Source of the DNA: Cyanobium sp. NIES-981
GTDB lineage: Bacteria > Cyanobacteriota > Cyanobacteriia > PCC-6307 > Cyanobiaceae
Reading direction: 5' to 3'
Length of the DNA stretch: 64,000 bases
NCBI GenBank assembly: GCA_945896675.1
Contig: CAMDEM010000001.1
Location: forward strand, 62,001 to 126,000
Shown here: piece after piece, positions 53,279 through 61,571 of the stretch
Layout of the letters: each line of letters starts with the position of its first letter
Position numbering within the stretch: position 1 is the first letter of the stretch
The notes under the pieces: model-generated
The model's input: only the letters and a program-made list of their open reading frames with translations
What the model was told of the DNA's origin: nothing
The model's database searches: none
Program-made: the position numbers and the translations under genes

Positions 53279-55527
53279 CTGTCGCCCCAGGGGTCGTCAT
53301 CCCGGTAGGGGGTTGACTTGGAGGCGGGCCTTGGCCGCTCAGGCGTTACACCGTCCTGATCCCAGCGGCCTGCCGCCGGTTCGCGCCGCAGGTCTTGGGC
53401 TGGGTCGCTCCACCCTTGGGAGGCCCTATCCATTGGCCTATCACTTGACCTGTCGATCGCTGGAGTTCGGCCGTAGGTATCCCGCCCGGTACCACTGCGT
53501 TCGTAGCTATTGCGCTCAAAACCACTGCGCTCGTAGCTGTTGCGGCGATCGAACTCACCGCCAAAGCGTGGGGGCGGCATGGACCAGGGATCATTGCCCG
53601 GACGATTCCAGTCATCCCAGTCGTCGTCGGCGAACAATTCGTCTTTCAGGGAGCCCAGGGTGTTTTTCAGGCCCTGCAGGGGGCCTTGCTCAGAACGCCG
53701 TTCCGTCATCAGCCGGCGGTTGAGGCCAAACAGGGCTTCCTGCAATTGGCTGACCGCCATGTCCAGATCCGCCAGGTCGTTTTCGGCCTTGGAGTTGAGG
53801 GCCAGGAGGTCTTGAACCTCCCGCACCGCCATTTCGACGGAGCGCTGTTGGCGCTCGGCCCCATAGGGACCCAGTTCAAGGGAGGCATCCCGCAGGCGGC
53901 GCTCGGCCTGGGCCACCAGGGTTTGCGCCCGGTTGCTGCGGTCGACCTCGGCCCGTTTGCGGCGGTCTTCGGTGGCTTTCTGTTCCGCCTCCTGGAGCAA
54001 CTGGGTGATCTCTTCTTCGCTGAGGTTGGAGCCCCCTTGGATCGTGACGCTCTGTTGTCGCCCGGTGGTGCGATCGGTGGCGGAAACCTGCAGTAGGCCA
54101 TTGGCATCGATGTCGAAGGACACCTGCACCTGCGGTACGCCCCGGGGGGCCGGGGGAATGCCCGAGAGGCGGAAGCGACCCAGCGACTTGTTGCCCTCCG
54201 TCATCTGGCGCTCCCCCTGGAGCACATGGATCTCTACGGAGTTTTGGTTGGGCTCTGAGGTACTGAAGAGGTCGCTTTTGCGAACTGGAATTGACGTGTT
54301 GCGGGGGATCAAGACCTTCATCACCCCGCCAATGGTTTCCAAACCAAGGGATAGGGGGGTGACGTCATTGAGCATCAGGTCGCGCAGCTCACCGGTGAGA
54401 ATCCCGGCTTGCACGGCTGCGCCGATGGCGACCACCTCATCGGGGTTCACCGATTGGCAAGGTTCCAAGGGAATCAAGGTGCGCACCATCTCCTGAACCA
54501 TGGGCATGCGGCTCGAGCCGCCCACCAGCACCACGTCGTCGATGTCATCGGCTGCCAGGCCCGAATCCCGCAGGGCCCTTTGAACCGGTCTCAGCAGCCG
54601 ATCCAGCAGATCTGGACAGAGGGATTCAAAGGTTCGGCGCTCGAGGCTGGTTTCGATATGCAGGGGGCCATCAGGTCCCGTGGCTATGAAGGGAAGGGAG
54701 ATGGGGGTGCTGAGCACACCCGAGAGCTCCTGCTTGGCCTTCTCCGAGGCCTCGGTCAGGCGCTGCAGGGCTTGGCGGTCGCGACGCAGGTCGATGGCGT
54801 TCTCGGCCTGGAAAGCATCGGCTAACCAATCGACAATGCGCCGGTCCCAGTCGTTGCCCCCCAGCTGGGTGTCTCCGCTGGTGGCTTTGACATCGAACAC
54901 CCCCTGGGCGATACGCAGGATCGAAACGTCAAAGGTTCCTCCGCCCAGGTCGAACACCAGCACCCGCTTGACGCTGCTGCGGTCAAAGCCATATGCCAGG
55001 GCAGCCGCGGTGGGTTCGTTGAGGATCCGCTCCACCTCAAGGCCGGCTAGGCGACCCGCATCCCTGGTGGCCTGGCGCTGGGCATCATTGAAGTAGGCGG
55101 GAACTGTGATGACCGCAGCCTCCACCGGCTCCCCGAGGTAGGTGGAGGCATCGTCCACCAGCTTGCGCAGGATGCTCGCGACCAACTCCTCTGGGGCGTA
55201 TTCCCGTTCCGTGGCTGGGCATACAACCCGCACGTTGCCCTGGTCATTGGCCCGAACCGTGTAGGGCACCGAAAGGCTGCTGTCTTCAAGCTCGTCCCAT
55301 TGGCGCCCCACAAACCGCTTCAAGTTGGCAAAGGTGTTGCGGGGGTTCAACACGAGTTGGCGCCGCGCCAACTGACCCACCAGCAACTCCTGTTCGCGGT
55401 TGAAGCCCACAACCGAGGCGGTGGTGCGCGTTCCTTCGGCACTGGCAATCACCTGGGGACGTCCCCCCTCAAGCACAGCCACCACAGAGTTTGTGGTGCC
55501 TAGGTCGATTCCAACTATTCGACCCAT
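53275..55527 (-). CDS. dnaK3: DnaK-type chaperone with long C-terminal tail (DnaK3-like)
   Basis: From ATG 55527 the product is 750 residues. The ATPase part (about 1-370) has GRIVGIDLGTTNSVVAV, LVFDLGGGTFDVSI and VLVGGSSRMP; the peptide-binding part (about 380-500) has NDVTPLSLGLETIGG. After the helical lid (to about 610) comes a tail of about 140 residues: an acidic DDDWDDW stretch, two copies of an SYERSG unit (663-679), then Arg/Asp/Ser-rich sequence ending DDDPWGD. Length and tail match cyanobacterial DnaK3, which is essential and in part membrane-associated. The frame extends 13 codons further up to 55566. The gene is divergent from pstC. Confidence 0.93.
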   Translation of the reverse strand: MGRIVGIDLGTTNSVVAVLEGGRPQVIASAEGTRTTASVVGFNREQELLVGQLARRQLVLNPRNTFANLKRFVGRQWDELEDSSLSVPYTVRANDQGNVRVVCPATEREYAPEELVASILRKLVDDASTYLGEPVEAAVITVPAYFNDAQRQATRDAGRLAGLEVERILNEPTAAALAYGFDRSSVKRVLVFDLGGGTFDVSILRIAQGVFDVKATSGDTQLGGNDWDRRIVDWLADAFQAENAIDLRRDRQALQRLTEASEKAKQELSGVLSTPISLPFIATGPDGPLHIETSLERRTFESLCPDLLDRLLRPVQRALRDSGLAADDIDDVVLVGGSSRMPMVQEMVRTLIPLEPCQSVNPDEVVAIGAAVQAGILTGELRDLMLNDVTPLSLGLETIGGVMKVLIPRNTSIPVRKSDLFSTSEPNQNSVEIHVLQGERQMTEGNKSLGRFRLSGIPPAPRGVPQVQVSFDIDANGLLQVSATDRTTGRQQSVTIQGGSNLSEEEITQLLQEAEQKATEDRRKRAEVDRSNRAQTLVAQAERRLRDASLELGPYGAERQQRSVEMAVREVQDLLALNSKAENDLADLDMAVSQLQEALFGLNRRLMTERRSEQGPLQGLKNTLGSLKDELFADDDWDDWNRPGNDPWSMPPPRFGGEFDRRNSYERSGFERNSYERSGTGRDTYGRTPAIDRSSDRPMDRASQGWSDPAQDLRREPAAGRWDQDGVTPERPRPASKSTPYRDDDPWGDR
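53491..53544. repeat. Near-exact 24-bp direct repeat in the dnaK3 tail
   Basis: A 24-bp unit at 53491-53514 recurs at 53521-53544 with two mismatches (30-bp period). It encodes the repeated NSYERSG segment of the C-terminal tail. It suggests that the disordered tail grew by duplication. Confidence 0.85.
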
Positions 55528-55584
55528 GGATGCCGCTGCCCCAGCCAACAGGCGTTTGAAACCCAAAAATACTGGGCGCCGTGC

Positions 55585-55603
55585 TTTAAACCCGACTTAA
55601 TCA
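55585..55603 (+). promoter_or_regulatory. Pho box upstream of pstC
   Basis: TTTAAACC (55585-55592) and CTTAATCA (55596-55603) are two PyTTAAPyPy-type octamers separated by 3 nt, an 11-bp period, as in the cyanobacterial SphR/PhoB binding sequence. The second matches fully and the first has one mismatch. They lie 90 nt upstream of pstC. This predicts induction of pstCAB under phosphate limitation. The gap to dnaK3 is only 165 nt, so the box could also touch dnaK3 control. Confidence 0.7.
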
Positions 55604-55692
55604 GGATGTTGGCGAGTTGTACGAATATGAGAAGGCCCGGTTGACCGCCTGCTGGCCAACCCAGCGCCGACCGAACGCCAGTCATTACCTGC

Positions 55693-56658
55693 ATGCCGAC
55701 GGATCCCAGCCTTGCCTCCCCTGAGGACGTTTTTACCCTTAGACGCCGCCCACCGTCGGAAAAACTGCTGGACACGGGCTTCCGCCAACTCACCCTGGCC
55801 CTGGCTTCCGCGGTGGCGTTTGTCCTGATTGGCATTTTCCTAACCGTTTTTGTCGAAGCCCGAGAGGCGATAGCCCAATTTGGCTTGACTTTTCTAACCA
55901 CCTCGGATTGGGACCCGGGTAACGAAACTTTCGGTGCCTGGGTTGCCATCTATGGAACCCTTGTCAGTTCGCTATTGGCCTTGGTGATTGCCGTGCCCTT
56001 GGGCGTCGGTACGGCCATCTTCATCACAGAGGACATCATTCCCGTTCAAGTCCGCGAAACCATTGGCCTGATGGTTGAGCTCCTTGCGGCCCTGCCTTCG
56101 GTGGTCCTTGGCCTTTGGGCCATCTTTGTTTTGGAGCCCGCCATTCGGCCTGTCCTTAACCTCCTCCACCATCTCCTCGGCTGGACTCCTTTCTTTTCAA
56201 CGGTTCCCCAGGGTCCAGGGATGGCTCCGGCAATTCTGATCCTGGTGGTGATGGTCATGCCGATCATCACCTCTATTTCCCGCGACGCCCTCAACCAAGT
56301 CCCCATTGAGTTGCGCCAGGGCGCCTATGGCGTGGGCACAACCCGTTGGGGGGCGATTTTCAGCGTGATCCTGCCTGCAGCGGTATCAGCGATTGTGGGC
56401 GGTGTGATGCTTTCCCTCGGCAGGGCCATGGGTGAAACCATGGCGGTCACCATGATTATCGGTAATTCCCTCAACTTTAGTTTGTCGCTGTTGGCACCTG
56501 GCAACACGATCGCTTCGTTGCTGGCCAATCAATTTGGTGAGGCCGATGGGATCCAGATCTCAGCCTTGATGTATGCGGCCTTGATCTTGATGATTCTCAC
56601 CTTTGTGGTCAACGTGGCTGCCCAGTGGATTGTTAAACGCCTTAGCCTGCGCTACTAA
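55693..56658 (+). CDS. pstC: Phosphate ABC transporter permease PstC
   Basis: The 321-residue product has six hydrophobic segments (first at about 34-56, last near 295-315) and the ABC-permease loop typical of PstC: ELRQGAYGVGTTRWG, the EAA motif facing the ATPase, then AMGETMAVTMIIGNS. With PstA it forms the membrane pore of high-affinity phosphate uptake. It follows the Pho box and precedes pstA by 51 nt. pstS, the binding protein, is not in the window. Confidence 0.95.
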   Translation: MPTDPSLASPEDVFTLRRRPPSEKLLDTGFRQLTLALASAVAFVLIGIFLTVFVEAREAIAQFGLTFLTTSDWDPGNETFGAWVAIYGTLVSSLLALVIAVPLGVGTAIFITEDIIPVQVRETIGLMVELLAALPSVVLGLWAIFVLEPAIRPVLNLLHHLLGWTPFFSTVPQGPGMAPAILILVVMVMPIITSISRDALNQVPIELRQGAYGVGTTRWGAIFSVILPAAVSAIVGGVMLSLGRAMGETMAVTMIIGNSLNFSLSLLAPGNTIASLLANQFGEADGIQISALMYAALILMILTFVVNVAAQWIVKRLSLRY

Positions 56659-56709
56659 TCATCCTCATAACTCGAGATCCAGCCAAGCCCGATTCCAGAA
56701 ACAGTAACC

Positions 56710-57630
56710 ATGGCCAACCCCGCTCCTAAATCGATCAGTTACGCCAATACGGATCTGTTTGACCGTCGGCCCCTCTTTTTCGACGGCACCCTGAAGCGCA
56801 ATCAACTGAATCTGTTGCTGACGGGTATTGCGGCCCTTTTTGCCTCTATCGCTGTCCTGCCTTTGTTTTTGGTGCTTGGCCACGTGTTGGTTAAAGGAGG
56901 CAGTCTCTTTAGTTGGGCCTTGCTTACGGAACTGCCCCCCGCCCCGGGCCTCTCGGGTGGTGGCATTGGCAATGCGATCTTCGGCACCATCGTGGTCACC
57001 CTGATCGCCACCTTGATAGCCGTACCCATTGGTGTTGGTGGCGGAGTTTTCCTCTGTGAGTACTCGCGCAACGGCTGGTTCGCCCAATTCGTCCGCTTCG
57101 GCAACGACGTGCTCGCCGGTGTTCCTTCGATCATCGCAGGTATCTTTATCTACGGCCTGGTGGTGGCTACTAAAGTCTTCTTTGACCAGAGCTATAGCGC
57201 CCTTGCCGGCGGCATTGCCCTATCCGTTTTGATGTTACCCACGGTGATCAAAACCACCGATGAGGGACTTCGTCTCGTACCCCAGGAGCTGCGCTGGGGT
57301 GCCTATGGCGTTGGTGCTTCGAAGTTCGTCACGGTGATGAGGATCACCCTGCCAGCAGCATTCACCCCAATCTCAACCGGGATTGTGCTTGCTGTTGCAA
57401 GGGCAGCAGGCGAGACAGCTCCCCTAATCTTTACCGCCCTGTTTTCACCCTATTGGCCCGACGGACTTTTTAGTCCTATCGCGTCAATGTCTGTCCTGAT
57501 CTACAACTTTGCGATCATGCCCTACGAGTACCAAAATGCCCTGGCATGGGCGGCAAGTTTTGTGCTGGTAGTCATGATCCTGGGGGCGAATCTTCTGTCT
57601 CGGTGGATTACCCGCATGGCTAAGACCTAA
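56710..57630 (+). CDS. pstA: Phosphate ABC transporter permease PstA
   Basis: The 306-residue product has about six membrane helices, starting at about 37-60, and the permease motif VPQELRWGAYGVGASKFV, followed by VARAAGETAPLIFTALFS, as in PstA. It pairs with PstC in the plasma membrane. Spacing fits one operon pstC-pstA-pstB. The 106-nt gap to pstB holds an AGCTCCCTG repeat (57655 and 57666) and no clear terminator. Confidence 0.95.
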   Translation: MANPAPKSISYANTDLFDRRPLFFDGTLKRNQLNLLLTGIAALFASIAVLPLFLVLGHVLVKGGSLFSWALLTELPPAPGLSGGGIGNAIFGTIVVTLIATLIAVPIGVGGGVFLCEYSRNGWFAQFVRFGNDVLAGVPSIIAGIFIYGLVVATKVFFDQSYSALAGGIALSVLMLPTVIKTTDEGLRLVPQELRWGAYGVGASKFVTVMRITLPAAFTPISTGIVLAVARAAGETAPLIFTALFSPYWPDGLFSPIASMSVLIYNFAIMPYEYQNALAWAASFVLVVMILGANLLSRWITRMAKT

Positions 57631-57736
57631 ATGATTAATCCCCATCGGCCGAAGAGCTCCCTGGCAGCTCCCTGACCTCCCACTCTCTAAAGACTTCTTC
57701 TCGCCCCCAACCTTTCCCCCACTTCCTTTTTTCGCC

Positions 57737-58522
57737 ATGGACCAAGCCACCTGCATGTCATTGGAGAACGTGAGTATCTCCTACGGCAAATTTGAAGCCG
57801 TTAAAGGCGTCTACATGCAGATCCCCCATGGGGAAGTGACGGCCTTCATTGGTCCATCGGGTTGCGGCAAATCAACGGTGCTGCGGGCCCTCAATCGCAT
57901 GAATGATCTGATTCCGGGTTGCAGCCTGAAGGGCAGGGTTGTTTTCGATGGCCACGATCTCTACGACCCAAGGGTCGATCCCGTAGAGGTTCGCCGTCGC
58001 ATTGGCATGGTTTTCCAAAAGCCAAATCCTTTTCCCAAGAGCATCTATGAGAACATCGCTTTTGGCGCCAGGATTAATGGCTACAAAGGAGATATGGACG
58101 AGCTTGTTGAACGCTCTCTGCGTAAGGCGGCTGTGTGGGATGAGTGCAAGGACAAGCTGAAAGAAAGTGGTCTTGCCCTTTCCGGAGGCCAGCAGCAGCG
58201 CCTTTGCATTGCCCGGGCCATTGCCACGGAGCCGGAGGTCATCTTGATGGATGAACCCTGTTCTGCCCTAGACCCGATCTCCACCTTGAAGATTGAGGAG
58301 ACTATGCACGAGCTCAAGCGGAGCTACACCATTGTGATTGTGACCCACAACATGCAACAAGCTGTTCGGGTTGCTGACAACACGGCCTTTTTTAACGCCG
58401 AAGCCGTGGAAGGGGGAACCGGGAAGGTTGGCTATCTGGTCGAATTGAATTCCACCGAACGGATCTTCAATGCCCCATCCCAGCAGTCCACCCAGGACTA
58501 TGTGAGCGGTCGCTTTGGCTAA
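57737..58522 (+). CDS. pstB: Phosphate ABC transporter ATP-binding protein PstB
   Basis: The 261-residue product has the Walker A motif [10 protein letters not shown] (about 39-48), the Q-loop in [15 protein letters not shown], the ABC signature [15 protein letters not shown], the Walker [13 protein letters not shown] and the H-loop VTHNMQQ. PstB powers phosphate uptake with PstC and PstA. The family order and length are normal. No phoU follows; instead there is a terminator and a tRNA gene on the opposite strand. Confidence 0.97.
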   Translation: MDQATCMSLENVSISYGKFEAVKGVYMQIPHGEVTAFIGPSGCGKSTVLRALNRMNDLIPGCSLKGRVVFDGHDLYDPRVDPVEVRRRIGMVFQKPNPFPKSIYENIAFGARINGYKGDMDELVERSLRKAAVWDECKDKLKESGLALSGGQQQRLCIARAIATEPEVILMDEPCSALDPISTLKIEETMHELKRSYTIVIVTHNMQQAVRVADNTAFFNAEAVEGGTGKVGYLVELNSTERIFNAPSQQSTQDYVSGRFG

Positions 58523-58577
58523 GCAATTCCATACTCAATCCTGAGTATTGGAACAGTTTTAGCCTGTTTAAAGGTAC

Positions 58578-58606
58578 AAAAAAACCGGCCCGAGGGCCGG
58601 TTTTTT
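58578..58606. terminator. Bidirectional intrinsic terminator between pstB and tRNA-Ser
   Basis: An A run, then the stem ACCGGCCC/GGGCCGGT around a GA loop (about 58584-58601), then a run of six T. The symmetry serves both strands: it ends pstB transcription on the plus strand and the tRNA-Ser transcript on the minus strand. Confidence 0.88.
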
Positions 58607-58610
58607 AAAG

Positions 58611-58697
58611 CGGAGAGGGAGGGATTCGAACCCTCGATAAAGTTGCCCCCATACAGCATTTCCAGTGCTGCGCCTTCAACCACTCGGCCACCTCTCC
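58611..58697 (-). tRNA. tRNA-Ser(GGA)
   Basis: The 87-nt minus-strand sequence folds as a tRNA with a long variable arm. The acceptor GGAGAGG pairs with CCTCTCC, with discriminator G. The anticodon stem CAGCA/TGCTG closes the loop CTGGAAA with anticodon GGA (Ser). The variable arm follows at TATGGGGGCAACTTTATC and the T arm is GAGGGTTCGAATCCCTC. No CCA is encoded. It reads UCC and UCU codons. Confidence 0.97.
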
Positions 58698-58731
58698 AAC
58701 GGCAAGATGGGGCAGATGTCAATGTAGCAGC

Positions 58732-59100
58732 ATGAAGACCAGTCACCCGATCACGATCCACTGGCGCCAAACGGGCCAGGTGATCACCCATGCGGTACCG
58801 GAGGGCGATTACATCCTCCGTAGCTTTGAGCAACAGGGTGATCCGATCCCCTTTAGTTGCCGGAATGGCTGCTGCACCACCTGTGCGGTGCGGGTGCTGG
58901 AAGGAGACATTGATCAACGGGAGGCCCTTGGGCTTTCCCGCGAGCTCAGGGCCAAGGGCTACGGCTTGCTGTGTGTTGCTCGCTCCACCGGTCCCCTGGT
59001 CGTGGAAACCCAGGATGAAGACGAGGTCTACGACCTTCAGTTCGGTCAGTTCTTTGGCCGGGGCAAAGTGAAGGCTGGTCTCCCCTTGGATGAGGAATGA
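58732..59100 (+). CDS. [2Fe-2S] plant-type ferredoxin
   Basis: The 122-residue product has the cluster ligands Cys43, Cys48, Cys51 and Cys81 (CxxxxCxxC-x29-C) in FSCRNGCCTTCAV and GLLCVARS. The fold is plant-type ferredoxin, but the sequence has extensions at both ends compared with photosynthetic PetF (about 97 residues), and its acidic C-terminus ends LDEE. It is probably an accessory ferredoxin rather than the main PetF. The start of the next gene follows the stop after 1 nt. Confidence 0.9.
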   Translation: MKTSHPITIHWRQTGQVITHAVPEGDYILRSFEQQGDPIPFSCRNGCCTTCAVRVLEGDIDQREALGLSRELRAKGYGLLCVARSTGPLVVETQDEDEVYDLQFGQFFGRGKVKAGLPLDEE

Positions 59101-59101
59101 G

Positions 59102-59995
59102 ATGGGCCTTCCTTTGACCGGCCAATCCCTCAGTGACCAAGCCGCCCTGGTTTCAGGCCTCAGCAGCAGCGAACTCGAGCGCCTCAGTGGGCTGGCCAGG
59201 CGGGCAGCCGAACTGGGCGGCCTCGAGCTCAGCCAGCGCTTCGGCCGCCTTGAACAGGTGCGCGAAAAGGGCCGTTCCGGCGATTTGGTCACCGAGGCGG
59301 ACCATGCCGCCGAGGCTGTGGTGCTTGATCTCCTGCAACGGGAAACCCCTGAGATTGGGGTTCTGGCTGAGGAGAGTGGCCGCCGCCAGGCCCCTGGCGA
59401 TTTGGAATGGTGCGTTGACCCCTTGGATGGGACCACCAACTACGCCCACGGCTTCCCGTTCTTCGGCACGTCCATCGGTCTCACCTGGAGGGGCATTCCC
59501 TTGCTTGGGGCCCTGGCCGCCCCTGCCCTCAATGAGCTCTTTTGGGCCGCACCGGGTTTGGGCAGCTGGTGCAATGACCAGGCCCTCGCGGTAACGGCCT
59601 GTGATCGGCTTGGGGATGCCCTTTTGGCAACTGGTTTTGCCTACGACCGCTCCACCCGCCTCGACAACAACTACGCAGAGTTCGCCTACTTCACCCATCG
59701 CACCCACGGCGTGCGCCGGGCTGGGGCAGCGGCCCTTGACCTGGCCTATGTGGCTGCAGGGCGCCTCGACGGCTACTGGGAGCGGGGCCTCTCCCCCTGG
59801 GACTTGGCTGCTGGGGTCGTTCTTGTGGAACAGGCTGGCGGGCTGGTCACCAGTTACGACGGCTCAGCCCTGCAGCTCCCCAGTGGACGGATCATTGCCT
59901 CTGGGGCGCCAATCCATCCTGCTTTGGTGCAGGGACTGGCCCAATGCCGGCCCCTGAGTGGCAGCAGTTTTGGGGCCCCAGAGCTGGATCCATAG
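59102..59995 (+). CDS. Inositol monophosphatase family protein
   Basis: From ATG 59102 the product is 297 residues. The metal-binding motifs are GDLVTEADHAAE, EESG, DPLDGTTNYAHG (about 104-115) and the C-terminal WERGLSPWDLAAGVVLVEQAGG. It has the length and motifs of bacterial IMPase/SuhB-like enzymes; substrates could be inositol phosphate, histidinol phosphate or other sugar phosphates. It lies directly before hisZ, so a histidinol-phosphatase role is worth testing. A start at 59090 would overlap the ferredoxin gene by 11 nt. Confidence 0.85.
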   Translation: MGLPLTGQSLSDQAALVSGLSSSELERLSGLARRAAELGGLELSQRFGRLEQVREKGRSGDLVTEADHAAEAVVLDLLQRETPEIGVLAEESGRRQAPGDLEWCVDPLDGTTNYAHGFPFFGTSIGLTWRGIPLLGALAAPALNELFWAAPGLGSWCNDQALAVTACDRLGDALLATGFAYDRSTRLDNNYAEFAYFTHRTHGVRRAGAAALDLAYVAAGRLDGYWERGLSPWDLAAGVVLVEQAGGLVTSYDGSALQLPSGRIIASGAPIHPALVQGLAQCRPLSGSSFGAPELDP

Positions 59996-60029
59996 GATCA
60001 GGTCACACTCCCCTTCCTCCGTTCTGCCA

Positions 60030-61208
60030 ATGGCCCTCCAACCAGCCGCTGGTGCCAAGGATCTCAACCCTCGGGATGTGGAGCGAAACCGCCAAATCTG
60101 CGACCAACTCGCAGCCACCTACCGGCTCTGGGGCTACCAGGAGGTCACACCACCTTCCTTTGAACGGCTCGACACCCTGGAGGCCGGTGGGGCCATCGAC
60201 GGCCGGGAGGTAGTGCGCCTCTCCAGCGATGAACCCCTCGGCCTGCGCCCCGAACTCACCGCCTCGATTGCCCGGGCGGCGAGCACGCGCATGGCCCAAC
60301 GCCCGAGGCCCCTCCGTCTTTGGGCCGCAGGGCCCACCTTTCGTACCAGCGTGGGAGATAGCGGCCGTCAACGGGTCAGTGAGCAGTTGCAAAGCGGGGT
60401 GGAGCTCCTGGGAGTGGCCTCCGCCGCTGCCGATGCCGAATTGATGCGCCTGCTTCTGGCAGCGGCTGGGGCCCTGGGCCTGCAAGGCCACCACAGGCCC
60501 ACCCTGCTGGTGGGCCACCACGGTCTTCTTGCCGCTCTGCTGAACCAGATCCCTGGTGAATACCGCAGCGGTGCGCGAGCTGCCCTCACCGGCCTTGATG
60601 CCCTCGGCTTGCAGCAGCTGAAGGTCAGCGAAGCTGAGAAACTGCGCCTAAGCACCTTGATGCGCCTGCGCGGCGAACCAGCCCAGGTGCTCTACCAAAT
60701 TGAACAGTGGCTAGGCCCGTTACCCCTGATCAATTCCCTCGCCGCCAGCTTGGCCAGCGTGGCCCAGGCAGCTAGTCGCCTCGGCCTGGCCGTGCAACTG
60801 GATCCAACCTTCCAACCCCACTTCGCCCTCTACGACGGATTGGTGCTGAAGCTGGTTTGCCACGGGCCCGAGGCCCCGGTTGAACTCGCTAGCGGCGGCC
60901 GTTACGACGCCTTGGTGGGGCGTTTCTGCGCCGACTCCAACCTTGCCGCCGGCATGGGATTTGGATTCAACGTGGAGGCAATTCGCGAGTTGCTCGATGC
61001 AGCCCTCGATCACCCGCCAACCCCCGGCCCCCTGCTGGTGGCCTACGGCCACGCCAACCACCTGCCCCAAGCCCTCGATGCCCTCGAGGAACTGCACGGG
61101 CAAGGTGTATCCGCTGAATTGCTGAGTGATCCCGTCGCCAATCAAGCCGCTGGCGAATCCCTTGCCCAGGTGCGTGGTTGTGCGGGGTTGCACTGGGTTG
61201 GTGCCTAG
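60030..61208 (+). CDS. hisZ: ATP phosphoribosyltransferase regulatory subunit (HisZ)
   Basis: From ATG 60030 the product is 392 residues. It resembles histidyl-tRNA synthetase catalytic core: GYQEVTPPSFERLDTLEAGG, LGLRPELTASIARA (motif 2 region in place of HisRS residues), ASGGRYDALVGRF, but it lacks the C-terminal anticodon-binding domain. HisZ together with short-form HisG makes the first enzyme of histidine synthesis and carries feedback control. Motif conservation and length favour HisZ over HisS. Confidence 0.88.
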   Translation: MALQPAAGAKDLNPRDVERNRQICDQLAATYRLWGYQEVTPPSFERLDTLEAGGAIDGREVVRLSSDEPLGLRPELTASIARAASTRMAQRPRPLRLWAAGPTFRTSVGDSGRQRVSEQLQSGVELLGVASAAADAELMRLLLAAAGALGLQGHHRPTLLVGHHGLLAALLNQIPGEYRSGARAALTGLDALGLQQLKVSEAEKLRLSTLMRLRGEPAQVLYQIEQWLGPLPLINSLAASLASVAQAASRLGLAVQLDPTFQPHFALYDGLVLKLVCHGPEAPVELASGGRYDALVGRFCADSNLAAGMGFGFNVEAIRELLDAALDHPPTPGPLLVAYGHANHLPQALDALEELHGQGVSAELLSDPVANQAAGESLAQVRGCAGLHWVGA

Positions 61209-61248
61209 GATCCGAAGACTTCGTCGCCAGATTGGCGTCTTCTGAGCA

Positions 61249-61473
61249 ATGGCCCACACCATCGTGACCGACGTGTGTGAGGGCGTGGCCGACTGCGTCG
61301 ATGCCTGCCCTGTGGCCTGCATCCACCCGGGTCAGGGGGCAAACATCAAGGGCACAGGCTTTTATTGGATCGATTTTGATACCTGTATCGATTGCGGTAT
61401 CTGCTTGCAGGTGTGCCCCGTGGCCGGAGCCATTCTCCCCGAGGAGAAGCCCGCCCTCCAGCGGGCTAGCTGA
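61249..61473 (+). CDS. [4Fe-4S] bacterial-type ferredoxin
   Basis: The 74-residue product has eight cysteines: Cys10, 16, 20 and 24 (with a non-standard Cx5Cx3Cx3C spacing and a Pro after Cys20) and Cys46, 49, 52 and 56 in CIDCGICLQVCPV. The second group is a typical cluster site; the first may bind a [3Fe-4S] or [4Fe-4S] cluster, so a 7Fe or 8Fe ferredoxin is likely. It lies 40 nt after hisZ. Its electron partner is not known from context. Confidence 0.9.
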   Translation: MAHTIVTDVCEGVADCVDACPVACIHPGQGANIKGTGFYWIDFDTCIDCGICLQVCPVAGAILPEEKPALQRAS

Positions 61474-61571
61474 GGCTCTGGCTTCCTGGGAAGGGTTCGG
61501 GGAACCCCCCATCGCTGGCATTGAGTCGGGACCGTTGCCATCCGTAGGGTCGGGCCTCTGACACGACTGCC

